64,000 nt of DNA from an uncultured Clostridia bacterium. Lineage in GTDB: Bacteria > Bacillota > Clostridia > TANB77 > CAG-508. A program made the position numbers and the translations under genes. The notes under the pieces are model-generated. The model was not told where the DNA came from. It worked only from the letters and a program-made list of their open reading frames with translations, and did not search any database. Positions 43,262 through 52,249 of this stretch are shown here, one piece after another (the stretch's first letter is position 1; every line of letters starts with the position of its first letter). The stretch is taken from contig CAKOXK010000003.1 in NCBI GenBank assembly GCA_934130085.1, positions 1-64,000 of the forward strand, written 5' to 3'.

Positions 43262-43735
43262 TTATAATTCATAGCTTCTCTTTTTCTTGTGTTGTATCTC
43301 TTTTTCCTGTTCCTTATCCTCCACCTCTTTAATCTGTTGTTTCATTTCTGGAACATTATTATAAATCACATCACAAAGTTTTATTTCTTTTTTTACTTTC
43401 TTCAGCATATCTGTAACAGGAATAATACCTTTTGTAATAGAATCTTTATCATCCTCATTATTGCACTTATTTCTGTGATAATATAATTTGTTTCTTTTAT
43501 TAAGTATTATTTGCTTTTCTCTGAGTTTCATAGTTTTTAATTCATCTACTGCATCTGTTGTTTTCAATTTATATTTACACATAAATCTAATCTGTTCTGA
43601 ATAGAATTCCATTTTCTTCACTTCTTTTTGCATTTCTGGTGTTAGCTTGTATTTTATGTTATTCTTTTTATGAAAGCCTAATAAAAACTTATAGTAATAA
43701 TATAATGCAATTATTCCTTTAGGCTTATATCTTTT
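43262..43735 (-). pseudogene. Relaxase/mobilisation protein, C-terminal remnant
   Basis: About 157 codons resembling the C-terminal helical region of Firmicute MobA/MobL-type relaxases. It reads RYKPKGIIALYYYYKFLLGF, then KLTPEMQKEVKKMEFYSEQI, then NKRNKLYYHRNKC and KIKLCDVIYNN-type segments, with a Lys/Glu-rich tail. The catalytic N-terminal half with its histidine triad is absent: upstream of ~43735 the frame is only antisense of the next gene. It shows that the island once included mobilisation functions. Confidence 0.6.
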
Positions 43736-43739
43736 CTTT

Positions 43740-44488
43740 ATGCTAGAAATTGATTTAGAAGAAGATTTCACATTAAATGCTCTTGTCGATTTATTAAATA
43801 TAGGAAAATCAGCAGTTACTAGCAAAGATTCTTTAAATAACAAAGTACTTGAATTTGTTAATAAATATAGCACATTAGGTTTAATGAATGATTTATCTAT
43901 TAATAAATACTTTTTTTAGATGAAAAAGTTATTTTAAAAGACTTTAATTATGTAGGAAATAATGATTTTACTACTACTATTAATTGTATTAATTATTTTA
44001 AAATATTCTTTCATAAATGTATTGAAAAACAAATTGAAAAATTAATAAAAGACACAAAAAAAATTGCAGAAACTCCTGCAATTGAAAAATATATTACTGA
44101 AGATATAAATAAACATTTAATAGGTTCTCATTGGTATTGTGAGCCTTTAGATATATTTATTAAATATGTTACATATATGTATAATTTATTAAATGCAATT
44201 ATAAATAAAGACGATACAGTTGAAACAAAATATAATACTTTTGAAGTTAATAATATAAATATGTTCTTAACTCAAAAAGAAAATGTAAATATAGAAACTC
44301 CTATTACATCTTTAAAACAATTTGTAGATTTTTATTTTGCTAAAACAGTTTCTCAAGATGTTAATTTATTAAAAATTTGTAAGTTCTGCAATAAGGCTTT
44401 TATTGCTAATAATCCTAAAGCAGAATATGATACACCCCAATGTAAAAATAAAGCTAATGTATATAAAAGTAGAGCCAAAAATAAATAG
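43740..44488 (+). pseudogene. Zinc-ribbon-tailed protein (possibly DUF6076-like), frameshifted
   Basis: A plus-strand gene reads MLEIDLEEDFTLNALVDLLN onward to a run of seven T (43911-43917), where the frame is lost. One more T would restore it (KYFFLDEKVILKDFNYVGNN) and it is then open to 44488. The C-terminus LKICKFCNKAFIANNPKAEY followed by DTPQCKNKANVYKSRAKNK carries a C-x2-C...C zinc-finger-like motif that I recall from DUF6076-type proteins of mobile elements. The homopolymer makes a replication slip, phase variation or an assembly error equally possible. Confidence 0.5.
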
Positions 44489-44506
44489 AGAGCTATAGCT
44501 CTCTAT
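44485..44506. terminator. Perfect 22-bp palindrome between convergent genes
   Basis: ATAGAGAGCTATAGCTCTCT and the next two bases form a complete palindrome covering the ends of the zinc-ribbon gene and the nuclease-like gene. It probably acts as a terminator in both directions. Confidence 0.6.
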
Positions 44507-44904
44507 TGTTTTGCAAAAGCATCCATTGCTTTTGTGTATAACTCTTTTGAAAAAGGCTCCTTTTCTTCAGGCTCATAATATATTTCAATCTTTTCATTTG
44601 AAACACCTGCTAATCCTATATTAAATTTTTTAAATTCTTTAATATTTTCCAAAGGTGCATCGATATAATCATTATCCATAAATACATAAGCTTTTTTTGA
44701 AAAAGATCTATATCTATACGCTTGTATTAAAGCTCTTTTCCAATTTTTTAATTTTGCTTCAATACTAATAATTTCTTTATTATTTATCATAATATCTGGG
44801 ATTCCAAATAATCCAATCGGCTCTAAAAGTATTTCATCTTTTTTATATTCGTTCAATAATTCATTTACACATGTATCAACCATTTTTTCTTCTGTTCTAA
44901 ACAT
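44503..44904 (-). CDS. PD-(D/E)XK-like protein of the kinase operon
   Basis: A 133-residue protein. GLFGIPDIMINNKEIISIEA followed by K gives P-D-x(10)-E-A-K, the classic PD-(D/E)XK catalytic core (Asp near residue 37, E-x-K near 49-51). NWKRALIQAYRYRSFSKKAYV is the adjoining helix with the conserved Gln/Arg-type residue, then VFMD. A small DNA or RNA nuclease, or a Vsr/DUF-type relative, is likely. It is the last gene of a three-gene operon, 12 bp after the 394-residue protein, with its own SD (GGAGGG). Confidence 0.65.
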   Translation of the reverse strand: MFRTEEKMVDTCVNELLNEYKKDEILLEPIGLFGIPDIMINNKEIISIEAKLKNWKRALIQAYRYRSFSKKAYVFMDNDYIDAPLENIKEFKKFNIGLAGVSNEKIEIYYEPEEKEPFSKELYTKAMDAFAKQ

Positions 44905-44916
44905 ATTATCCCTCCA

Positions 44917-46101
44917 TTATTTACTTAGTTTATATTTATTGTACATATTAATTGCATTTGTCCAATGTATTAAATGATCTCCGTTGCTTCTCTCATCTAA
45001 CAATACTCCACTATCATTAATCTCTTTGTAATATATCATACTTTCCTTAATTTTTTCAAGTATAAATTGATATCTTGCATCATATTCTCCAGGTAATTCT
45101 TGTAATAATTTGCTATATTCACAAAAGTAATATTTATAAATTTCTGGCTTTGTAAAGTGCCATTGGAAAGTTGGTTCAAACAATTTTATTTTATATTCAT
45201 TATCTTCAAATAATTCATCGTATTTATCATATAAAGTTTCTAATGGTGCTAAATATGTATATTCTACATTCTGTAAAAGTTTCGCACTAAATACCCTTGG
45301 ATTTGGTCCCTGTCTTTTACCAACATTTGATTTAAATTTCTCAATGCTAAAACATCTAGTATTTTCATATGCTCCGATAGAAATAGACGTTATATCAGAT
45401 AAAGATAATATAAATCCTTCTATATCTGTATACCCCAAATGTACTAGCAATTCGTTTTCTCTCAGTTTATCTATAAACTTCATTAGTTCAAATAAATATT
45501 TTTCATCTCTTACTCTTTTATATGTTTCTACATGTTCAGGAATAATATAAATTCCATCTATTGCCTGAAAACTTGTAGCAAAGCTTAATATCTCTTCTCT
45601 TATTTCTTTATCAAATAAATAATTATCCTTTAAAATTAATGTTAAAAATACTGGTTTATTAACATTTAATTTTTCTATGGCACTTACAAAAGGAATTATA
45701 TATAACTCTTTTTGTATTGCTAAATATTTATCTGTAAAATTTTCTTTATAAACACATGGAATAATTATTCTATTAAAAGAATTATTTTTTTGAAATTCTA
45801 CACATTTATAAGCATCATCATATGCTTTTTCTTCATAGTTAACAGTTGAATAATCATTATTCATAAAAGTATTTGGGAAAAAATTATATGTTTGAAGTTT
45901 TTTCTTATCGCTTTTGGGTAAGTAATATTGTGGATCAAAAAAAGAGGATTCTTTTATTTTTAAGTCTAATTTTTCTACTTTTTCTTTTTCAAAATCAGAT
46001 GGAGAAAAAATCAACCCGTCTCCAATTTTATCTTTGCAAAAACTATCTATATTCCAAATAGTATTATGTCCACATTGATGATAAATTTCGATATTATTCA
46101 T
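44917..46101 (-). CDS. Uncharacterised 394-residue protein of the kinase operon
   Basis: No family is recognised. Strand-helix alternation (FNRIIIPCVYKENF, NKPVFLTLILKDNYLF, AIDGIYIIPEHVETYKRVRD, LLVHLGYTDIEGFILSLSDI, ITSISIGAYENTRCFSIEKF) suggests an alpha/beta or TIM-barrel-like fold. I see no nucleotide-binding loop. It begins one base after the kinase stop codon, and its SD (AAAGGAGGAA) lies inside the kinase 3' end, so translation is coupled. Being between a Ser/Thr kinase and a nuclease-like protein, it may be the kinase substrate, a sensor, or an enzyme acting on nucleic acid bases. The last ~60 residues (SGVLLDERSNGDHLIHWTNA) are polar and conserved-looking. Confidence 0.6.
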   Translation of the reverse strand: MNNIEIYHQCGHNTIWNIDSFCKDKIGDGLIFSPSDFEKEKVEKLDLKIKESSFFDPQYYLPKSDKKKLQTYNFFPNTFMNNDYSTVNYEEKAYDDAYKCVEFQKNNSFNRIIIPCVYKENFTDKYLAIQKELYIIPFVSAIEKLNVNKPVFLTLILKDNYLFDKEIREEILSFATSFQAIDGIYIIPEHVETYKRVRDEKYLFELMKFIDKLRENELLVHLGYTDIEGFILSLSDITSISIGAYENTRCFSIEKFKSNVGKRQGPNPRVFSAKLLQNVEYTYLAPLETLYDKYDELFEDNEYKIKLFEPTFQWHFTKPEIYKYYFCEYSKLLQELPGEYDARYQFILEKIKESMIYYKEINDSGVLLDERSNGDHLIHWTNAINMYNKYKLSK

Positions 46102-46102
46102 T

Positions 46103-46918
46103 TTATAATTCCTCCTTTAAAAAGTTTTCTAATGCTTCTTTGAAACTTGTGTATTTTCTATAGCGATTAAATGGTTGTACTTCTAATGTTTTTAAAAAAA
46201 TATTCACAAACTTTCTACTTTCCTTGGTATTCTTTATATCAATTCTCTTGTTTCCTCCTATAATATTATCTTTAATTCCTAATCCGTTTCCCACCCAAGT
46301 AGGATCAAATGGATTATGCTTGTAATACAATTCCATTGCTATTATTCCTAAAGAAAAGAAATCACTTCTAGGACCAATTAGATTTTTCTGATTTAATAAT
46401 TGTTCTGGTGATGCATATGGAATTGTACATGGACCAATTGGCATAATAGTTTTGGTAAGACTTTCGTCTAATAAGTTTCTTGCAATTCCTAAATCTATTA
46501 TGACTGGCTTTCTTGTTATCTTTGAAATAATTATATTGTCTGGCTTTAAATCTCGATGTACAATTTCCTTTTTCCAAAGTATTTGCATTCCATTTATAAT
46601 ATCTAAAATTAGTTGTGAAATATCTTTTTCACTCTCATAGTCATTCATACAATTGCTTAATGTATTTCCGTCAATATATTCTTCTAAAATATCGAATTCA
46701 CCATTCGCTTCGTCATATGAAAAAAAATAATTTTTAGGAAAAAATTCTGATTCAATTGTTTTTAATATATTAACTTCTCTAATTATTCTTTTTAATCCAT
46801 TAGCAGTCTTACATTTACCTTTTTTATAAATCATAATTTTACCATTATGCTCAACCAGATATACACTTTTTTGTCCACCAGGTTTAAGCTCTTTTATAAC
46901 ATTTAACTCCATTTTCAA
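46103..46918 (-). CDS. Hanks-type serine/threonine protein kinase
   Basis: A 271-residue soluble kinase starting at TTG (GGAGGG eight bases ahead; the ATG two codons later is too far from it). It has a glycine-loop-like GGQKSVYLVEHNGK, a lysine near 32, the catalytic loop HRDLKPDN (121-128), metal-binding DLG (142-144) in place of DFG, activation segment ending ASPEQ (169-173), and DFFSLGIIAMEL helix F. No membrane segment or PASTA domain is present, so it is not a PrkC-type cell-wall sensor. First gene of a compact operon with the 394-residue protein and the PD-(D/E)XK-like protein. The location in the island points to a phage-defence signalling role (inferred). Confidence 0.88.
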   Translation of the reverse strand: MKMELNVIKELKPGGQKSVYLVEHNGKIMIYKKGKCKTANGLKRIIREVNILKTIESEFFPKNYFFSYDEANGEFDILEEYIDGNTLSNCMNDYESEKDISQLILDIINGMQILWKKEIVHRDLKPDNIIISKITRKPVIIDLGIARNLLDESLTKTIMPIGPCTIPYASPEQLLNQKNLIGPRSDFFSLGIIAMELYYKHNPFDPTWVGNGLGIKDNIIGGNKRIDIKNTKESRKFVNIFLKTLEVQPFNRYRKYTSFKEALENFLKEEL

Positions 46919-47221
46919 ATTAATATCCCTCCATATTTTTCATTATAACATCTTTTACTACAAAATACTAGGATTGCTTACTTATTATTATTACTTTTAT
47001 TCGTATTTTTCGACTTTTTTTGACAAAAAGTTTATATTACATTTTATAAAGTATTTTATTGTCCTATATATTTTCTTTTATGAATTTTTGTGTAATCTTT
47101 GTAACACTTGAAAAATAAAGAAAAACTACTAGAATTGGCATTAAAATTGTAGTATAATCATGACAATTAAATATTAACAAACTTCCACCCATAATTATGC
47201 TGAAAGGAGATGAAAAAAGCA

Positions 47222-48207
47222 ATGGCTGGAAGTATTGAAAAAAGAGGTGAAAATACTTATAGGTTAGTCGTTTCAGGTGGTAAAAATCTTGATGGTACTA
47301 GATGTAAAAAAACAAAAACTATACATGGTACAAGAAAAGATGCTAAAATAGCTTTAGCAGAATTCATTACAGAAGTAAATCGTGGATTAGTTCCAGAAGG
47401 AAAGTCAATTACCTTTGAAGAACTCTTTTATATTTGGGATGAAAAATATGCTTCAAAAGAATTAGCACCAAAAACTTATTCAAGATATATTGGAATATTA
47501 AAATCTCGAATTCTTCCATATTTAGGTTCATTTACTTTAGGCAAAATCAAACCAACAGATTTAATGAACTTTTATGATATATTAGAAAATGATACCCAGA
47601 TAAAGAGAATAGCAAAAAATAATGGTCAAAGAACTTTAAAACCATTATCTCCAAAAACAATTCTAGAGCACCATAGACTAATAAGCGCCATGTTACAAAA
47701 TGCAGTATACTGGCAGTTGTTACCTTCTAATCCTGCTAGAAGAGTTAAACCACCAAAGACTAAGAAACCTAAAATGGAATTTTTGATAAAGATACTAAAA
47801 CCGAAAGTTCTAATAGAGTTGTTCCAATACCAAATTATATTACAAATGCTCTTCTTGAATATAAAGAATAGTATGACGAGCAAAAGACATATGTGGAAAT
47901 AAATGGATTAATTCTAATAAACTATTTGTACAAGATGACGGAAAACCTATGCATCCAGATACAATTGGAAAATGGTTTAAGCCTTATATTGAAAAATTAG
48001 GACTACCTATAATTAAATTTCACGGTATTAGATAGTCATACAAATGCTACGCTCATGATTGCTAATACTGTTGATATAGCAACAGTATCTGCAAGACTTG
48101 GACATGCAAGTATTAACACTACTATAAAATACTATGTGCACCCACTAGAAAAAAATATGAGAAAAGCAGCGTATGTATTACAAGACCTATTAATAGGTGA
48201 CAACTAA
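47222..48207 (+). pseudogene. int: Tyrosine recombinase (phage/ICE integrase), broken
   Basis: The first ~180 residues are an intact arm-binding and core-binding part: AGSIEKRGENTYRLVVSGGK, FEELFYIWDEKYASKELAPK, LSPKTILEHHRLISAMLQNA, PARRVKPPKTKKP. The catalytic domain is then deleted or scrambled between 47770 and 47890. Its end survives in other frames: KPMHPDTIGKWFKPYIEKLG, FHGIR, then a frame change to SHTNATLMIANTVDIATVSA, RLGHASINTTIKYYVHP and a normal end. So the conserved H-x-x-R region, the LGH motif and the tyrosine are still readable, but the protein cannot be made. It is oriented toward attC, as an integrase next to its attachment site would be. Confidence 0.88.
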
Positions 48208-48348
48208 TAATCTTCTTTCAATAAAATTACAAAATTGCTTTTTTTAAGTCTTATTGTGAAATTTTAGGCTATTTATAGCTATTTAAAGTAGCTTGTGTCA
48301 CCAAGCTGTCCCCAAAATAGCCTAAAATCCACTTTCACAAAAAAATAA

Positions 48349-48375
48349 AGAGTCCACAATCTCTTGCGGCTCTAA
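48349..48375 (-). terminator. tRNA-type terminator after attC
   Basis: On the minus strand GAGCCGCAA pairs with TTGTGGACTC (one bulge, one wobble pair), followed by TTTATTTTTTT. It lies just downstream of the CCA end, analogous to the hairpin at 38345. Confidence 0.6.
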
Positions 48376-48385
48376 GTTTAAATCT

Positions 48386-48430
48386 TGGTTGCGGGGGTAA
48401 GACTCGAACTATCTACCTTCGCTTTATGAG
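48386..48430 (-). repeat. 3' part of an initiator tRNA(fMet), integration site attC
   Basis: On the minus strand CTCATAAAGCGAAGG, a partly decayed T-arm with GTTCGAG, and CCCCCGCAACCA. It aligns with attB over the full 45 bp with about six differences. The sequence beyond the anticodon does not form the 5' half of a tRNA. It marks the right edge of the island, about 180 bp past the integrase remnant. Confidence 0.75.
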
Positions 48431-48564
48431 TGTTTTTTGTTCTATCAAATATTTTATAGAATTTATTGTTTTCTATACTTTCACTCTGAAAAAATTTCAT
48501 TGTTTAATTTTTGTACTGAAAAGTTCTTTACATTTCTTAATAATTTGTAATTTCAGGTGGCTTT

Positions 48565-48969
48565 TTATTTTTCATGAGAATATTTCTCTATATTATACTC
48601 CCAGAGGCTCAAATGACCTTTCGCCTCTATTGGCTCTTTAAAAGCTTGTACATTATCCATTTGCCAACCAAAATTTTCTTTAAAAGAACTTTTGGTGTAT
48701 ATATCTTTATTTTCTTTTAATAAACTTTCTTTAAACTCTGGTGATATTTTTATGCAGTCTACTAATGTTACTTTTCCTAATATTTTTCCGAATGGCAATT
48801 CTTCTGGTAGATATTCTTTCAATCTTTTTATTGCCTCTTTGTCAATTCCTTTTCCAGCATGTATTAATAAATCTCCTCTGTATTTTGTTTGCCAACTTCT
48901 GAATTCAAATCTTTTATCTCCCTGCATTATCAACGTTGCCCATGGCTGTTTTATTGTTAAAACTTTCAT
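48565..48969 (-). CDS. ASCH-domain protein
   Basis: A 134-residue protein whose fold is the PUA-related ASCH domain. It opens with MKVLTIKQPWATLIMQGDKR followed by FEFRSW, and then has GDLLIHAGKG, LGKVTLVDC and a closing KGHLSLWEY. These segments are typical of small ASCH proteins, thought to bind RNA or to act as amidohydrolases on modified nucleosides. The C-terminus is complete. Its SD is weak. A PH-domain remnant lies just upstream on the same strand. Confidence 0.85.
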   Translation of the reverse strand: MKVLTIKQPWATLIMQGDKRFEFRSWQTKYRGDLLIHAGKGIDKEAIKRLKEYLPEELPFGKILGKVTLVDCIKISPEFKESLLKENKDIYTKSSFKENFGWQMDNVQAFKEPIEAKGHLSLWEYNIEKYSHEK

Positions 48970-48983
48970 TGTTCCATTGCCCC

Positions 48984-49150
48984 TTATGCAATTTTTTTGT
49001 TGGTTACTCCCTTTACATTTACAACAAAGATTCTACTATTAGTAAATATAATCTGGTCTCTAATAAGCTTAAATGCGCATCTCATTTTCTCTGCATCTAT
49101 CATTAGCTTTTCAACCTCTGGTCGTACTTCTTCTGTTTCTATTTTTTTTA
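48984..49150 (-). pseudogene. Bacterial PH-domain protein, remnant
   Basis: About 53 codons read EIETEEVRPEVEKLMIDAEK, then MRCAFKLIRDQIIFTNSRIF, then VVNVKGVTNKKIA and stop. 'LIRD-x-I-x-FTN-x-R-x-x-x-V-x-x-K/Q-G-x-T-x-K-K' is the opening of the bacterial PH domain family (bPH, PF14470-like). The second half of the domain and any start codon are absent. It is a fossil fragment next to the island edge. Confidence 0.55.
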
Positions 49151-49237
49151 ATTTAGAAAATTAGAATTTAAATTTATTCTTGTAGATATCTTTGACATAA
49201 AAGTTTTTTTAACTCCATAGTATATGGTATTTCTTCT

Positions 49238-49471
49238 TTATACCTCTTTTTCTTTTTCTTCTATTTGTTTTTTGTTTATCATGTTGCCTGCGTCGTCGTA
49301 TTGTATTGTTTTATCGTAAAAGTCGTTGTAGCCTTTTTCTCTTGCTTCGTTGTTTAGAGAAATCATTACGTAACTTATGACCGTTATTGTTCCGATTACT
49401 ATTATTAATATTAAGTATCTGAATTTGTATATTAACCATCCCTTAAATATGTCGTCTGATAAGTTGCTCAT
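49238..49471 (-). CDS. Small single-pass membrane protein
   Basis: A 77-residue protein with one membrane helix (residues ~17-38, YRYLILIIVIG-type stretch) and a charged C-terminal tail (DDAGNMINKKQIEEKEKEV). An AAGGAGA at suitable distance supports the start MSNLSDD. It is unusual in that the frame is open upstream for 86 codons, right up to the stop codon of the GGDEF-type gene, so it could once have been that protein's membrane tail. Function unknown. Confidence 0.5.
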   Translation of the reverse strand: MSNLSDDIFKGWLIYKFRYLILIIVIGTITVISYVMISLNNEAREKGYNDFYDKTIQYDDAGNMINKKQIEEKEKEV

Positions 49472-49509
49472 TTTTCTTTTTTCTCCTTCTTTCTGTTTTC
49501 TTCTATTTG

Positions 49510-49600
49510 CACAAATTGCTCCTATCTCTCCTATTGCTCCTATCTCTCCTATTGCTCCTATTGCTCTTATTTCTCTTATTGCTCCTATTGCTTCTGTTTC
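49510..49600. repeat. 18-bp tandem repeat encoding Ile-Gly-Ala-Ile-Gly-Glu if translated
   Basis: ATTGCTCCTATCTCTCCT and close variants are repeated about five times. On the minus strand, in the frame that joins the GGDEF-type gene and the small membrane protein, this reads as (AIGEIG)n. The array length is a multiple of three bases, so the frame is kept. Confidence 0.7.
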
Positions 49601-49729
49601 TGCTATTTTGTATCTATTCAGTTTTTGTGTTTTGTTCTCTTTTATTTTTCTCTCAATCTCTGTGTTTTTCTTTCTCCTTTTTTCTATTTTGCTTTTATTC
49701 TTGTTGTTTTCGCTGACTAGTTTTAATTT

Positions 49730-51884
49730 CTATCTTTCTTGTTCTGGTTCTTTTCCTCTTTTCATAGTATCTTTTTTGTTTTTTAAAATATCCTGCTTTT
49801 TACTGCTTTTTTCTGTTCCAGCTTCATTCCTACAATTACTGTTTTCAGGCTCGTTTTCTTTGTTTTTTTTATTTTCTCCTGGGTTTTGATCGTATTCGCT
49901 CTTGATTTCGAGCATTGCTTGCACTTGTTTTTCTAGTAATTTTTTTGCTTCTTGTGAGTTCATTGGGTCTTTTTTATGTTTTTCATAGTATTTTGTTACT
50001 GTGCTTGTTAGACATTGTTTTAGTAGTTTTGTTAGTGTTTTGTCATCGTTAAACAGTTTTCTTTTATAGTTATCCTTTTGATTTTTTGCGCGTTCTATCG
50101 TTTTTTTGATTGTGCTTTGAATTTTGTCTTTTTCTACTTGTTTGTTTTCTCTTATTACTGCGTATTTTAGAATTTCTTCTTTGTTGTTGTTTTCTTCAAA
50201 TTTTGGGTTGATTTTTAGTTTTTGATTTTCTGGTTGTATATATGCTATGTCTCCTCCACCTATATAAATTTTGTATCCTTTGCTTTGGTCAAAGCTGAAT
50301 ATTTTGTTGTTAAGCTGGTTTTCGCAGTCGATATTTTGGTAGATATTTTTGAAGACTTTTTGTTCTAGATATTGATCTGTTGCATTATGTCCGCTTATTA
50401 GGTTTGATAGTTTTAGTCCTGATAGTGATAAGATTGTTATGTGGTATTTTGTGTCATCTTTTAGGTTTGGGATTAGTATTTTTTCTAGGTATTGTTTGTT
50501 GTATGATTTGGTTCTGTACGAGTATAGCAAGTTTTTTCTTATGTGTTCTAAGTGTGCTTTTTTTATTTCTTTTAGTTGACTTCGCTCTTCTTGTGTACTT
50601 TTGTCTAACTCGTTTTGTTTATTTCTTTTATTTTGTTTTGATTGACTTTGTTCAGTTAGTTCACATGTTGCTATCTTTTTTGAATTGTCTTGGTACGTTT
50701 TTTCTTCCCCAGTTAACATTTTATTTATTATTTTTGCTTCTTCTTCTCCCAATTTGTCAATCTCTATTTCATTTAATTTTTCTGCACTTGAAAAGGTAGA
50801 ATTACGCTCTGCTCCATATTTTGTTGGCGTCTCAATTTTGGGGTGATTTATAGGTGTATTCTTTTTCTCGTTTTCTTTTTTAGTTTCATAATCATTTTTT
50901 ATTTCTGCTTTTTCTTGTTTTTTTACTTCCTTGATAGATTGTTCCTTTTCTAACTTTTCTTGTTCTTTTAGTATTTGGTATGTTGCTTCGATTGAGGCGA
51001 TTATTATTTTTTTCATATCATTTGGTGTGATTTTGAATTGCGATGAGAGTCTTAGTGCATCAAAGAATGTTTTGTAGCCATTATAGTAACTGATTTCGCC
51101 GTTTTTTGCTTTTAGCTTGTCTTGAGTTATTTTTTTATCAATGTGTTCATAGTTTTCTTCTAGCGAGTTTGCTTGATCAGAGAATTCATAGTTTAGTGTC
51201 ATTTTTAGTTTGTGTATGTTTTCTTCTTTTTTTAATAGTTCTTTTTGTATTTCGTTTATTTTGTTTTGTATTTTTTCTTCATTTTGTTGGTTGTGCTCGA
51301 TTCCGTCTATTAAGAATACAAACTCGTCTCCGTCCTATTCTGCAAGCTAGTAGTTTTTGTTTTTCGCCCAAGTCTTTCTCTAGTACTTTTATTATTTTTT
51401 CAAGTACTTTTTTCATGCTTTTGCTTCCTTCTTCGAAGCCATATTCTTCATTTAATTCGTTTAATTTATCAAAATCTCCTGCTATTAACACATATTCATT
51501 TTTAACTTTTTCTTTTGTTGTTTCGTTTTCTGAACTATCATTTATTGTATTAATTTTATCTACCGCGTTTTCTATATTCTTTTTTTCTGTTTTACTATAG
51601 TCTTCTACATTGTGGCTATAGTTTTCTTTATTGTTTCTTTCGTTTTCTCTATACATGTCTATATTATGGTCGTAGTTTTCTATCTCTGTTTTTGTCTTTT
51701 TCTCGCTTAAGTTTTTTCCACTTGTATTTTCTTCTCCAAAGTTGTTTTCATATACTTTTTTTATAACGGAAATAAAGTATGGCTGAGCAATTATTTTCGT
51801 TTTGGTTTCGCTTGTTTCTATGCTCTCGTCATACATGTATTGTTTTATTGAGTTTATGATTTCTTCTTTGCTTTCTGTTTTCAT
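49730..51884 (-). pseudogene. Tandem GGDEF-like protein, frameshifted
   Basis: Two minus-strand frames, 51279-51884 and 49730-51202, form one gene. The first holds a GGDEF-type domain: YVLIAGDFDKLNELNEEYGF, EGSKSMKKVLEKI, LLACRIG, then the signature which should read GRDEF. One extra base near 51330 turns it to GRRRVCIL; without it the frame runs GRDEFVFLIDGIEHNQQNEE into the second part. The second part contains a further degenerate copy (YHITILSLSGLKLSNLISGH, KIYIGGGDIAYIQ) and long Lys/Glu/Asn-rich linkers. Diguanylate cyclase activity is unlikely even if repaired, because the signature sites are off-consensus. The start has GGGGAG. The stop TAG (49730-49732) is followed by an open frame that continues to 49238. 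Confidence 0.6.
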
Positions 51885-52075
51885 TTTCGCTCCCCTGCTT
51901 ACTTATGAATTTTTGCTGAAATCTTTTTCTCCTTTTTCTTGTGTTTTCTTACTTTTTCTGAATGTTTGTGTTTTGTATTTTTTCATGTTATTCAGATTGT
52001 ATGCGTTTTACTCATTTTCATGTTGTATTTTAGTTTTTTACGCATACTAATTGTTAATCTGGATTACTCTAAATA

Positions 52076-52230
52076 ATAATTAATAATTAATAATTAATAA
52101 TTAATAATTAATAAATTATAAATTATAAATAATAAATTATAAATAATGAATTATAAATTATAAATTATAAATTATAAATTATAAATTACAAATAATAATT
52201 AATAAATAATAATTATTATTTTTTTATTTA
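52076..52230. repeat. AT-only microsatellite tract
   Basis: TAATTAATAA and TTATAAATTATAAA units repeat for about 150 bp without any G or C in most of it. It lies between the GGDEF-type gene and pflA; no gene is present in 51885-52249. It may melt easily. Confidence 0.75.
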
Positions 52231-52249
52231 TTATAATTTTTATTGTTGT

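Noticed and set aside
43740..43873. N-terminal part of the minus-strand frame that contains the relaxase remnant
   Set aside because: This portion is antisense to the better supported plus-strand zinc-ribbon gene; relaxase-like sequence begins only below about 43735.
49377..49889. 170-residue plus-strand frame rich in Leu/Ser/Phe
   Set aside because: It is the antisense of Lys/Glu/Ile-rich coding sequence on the minus strand and has no SD.
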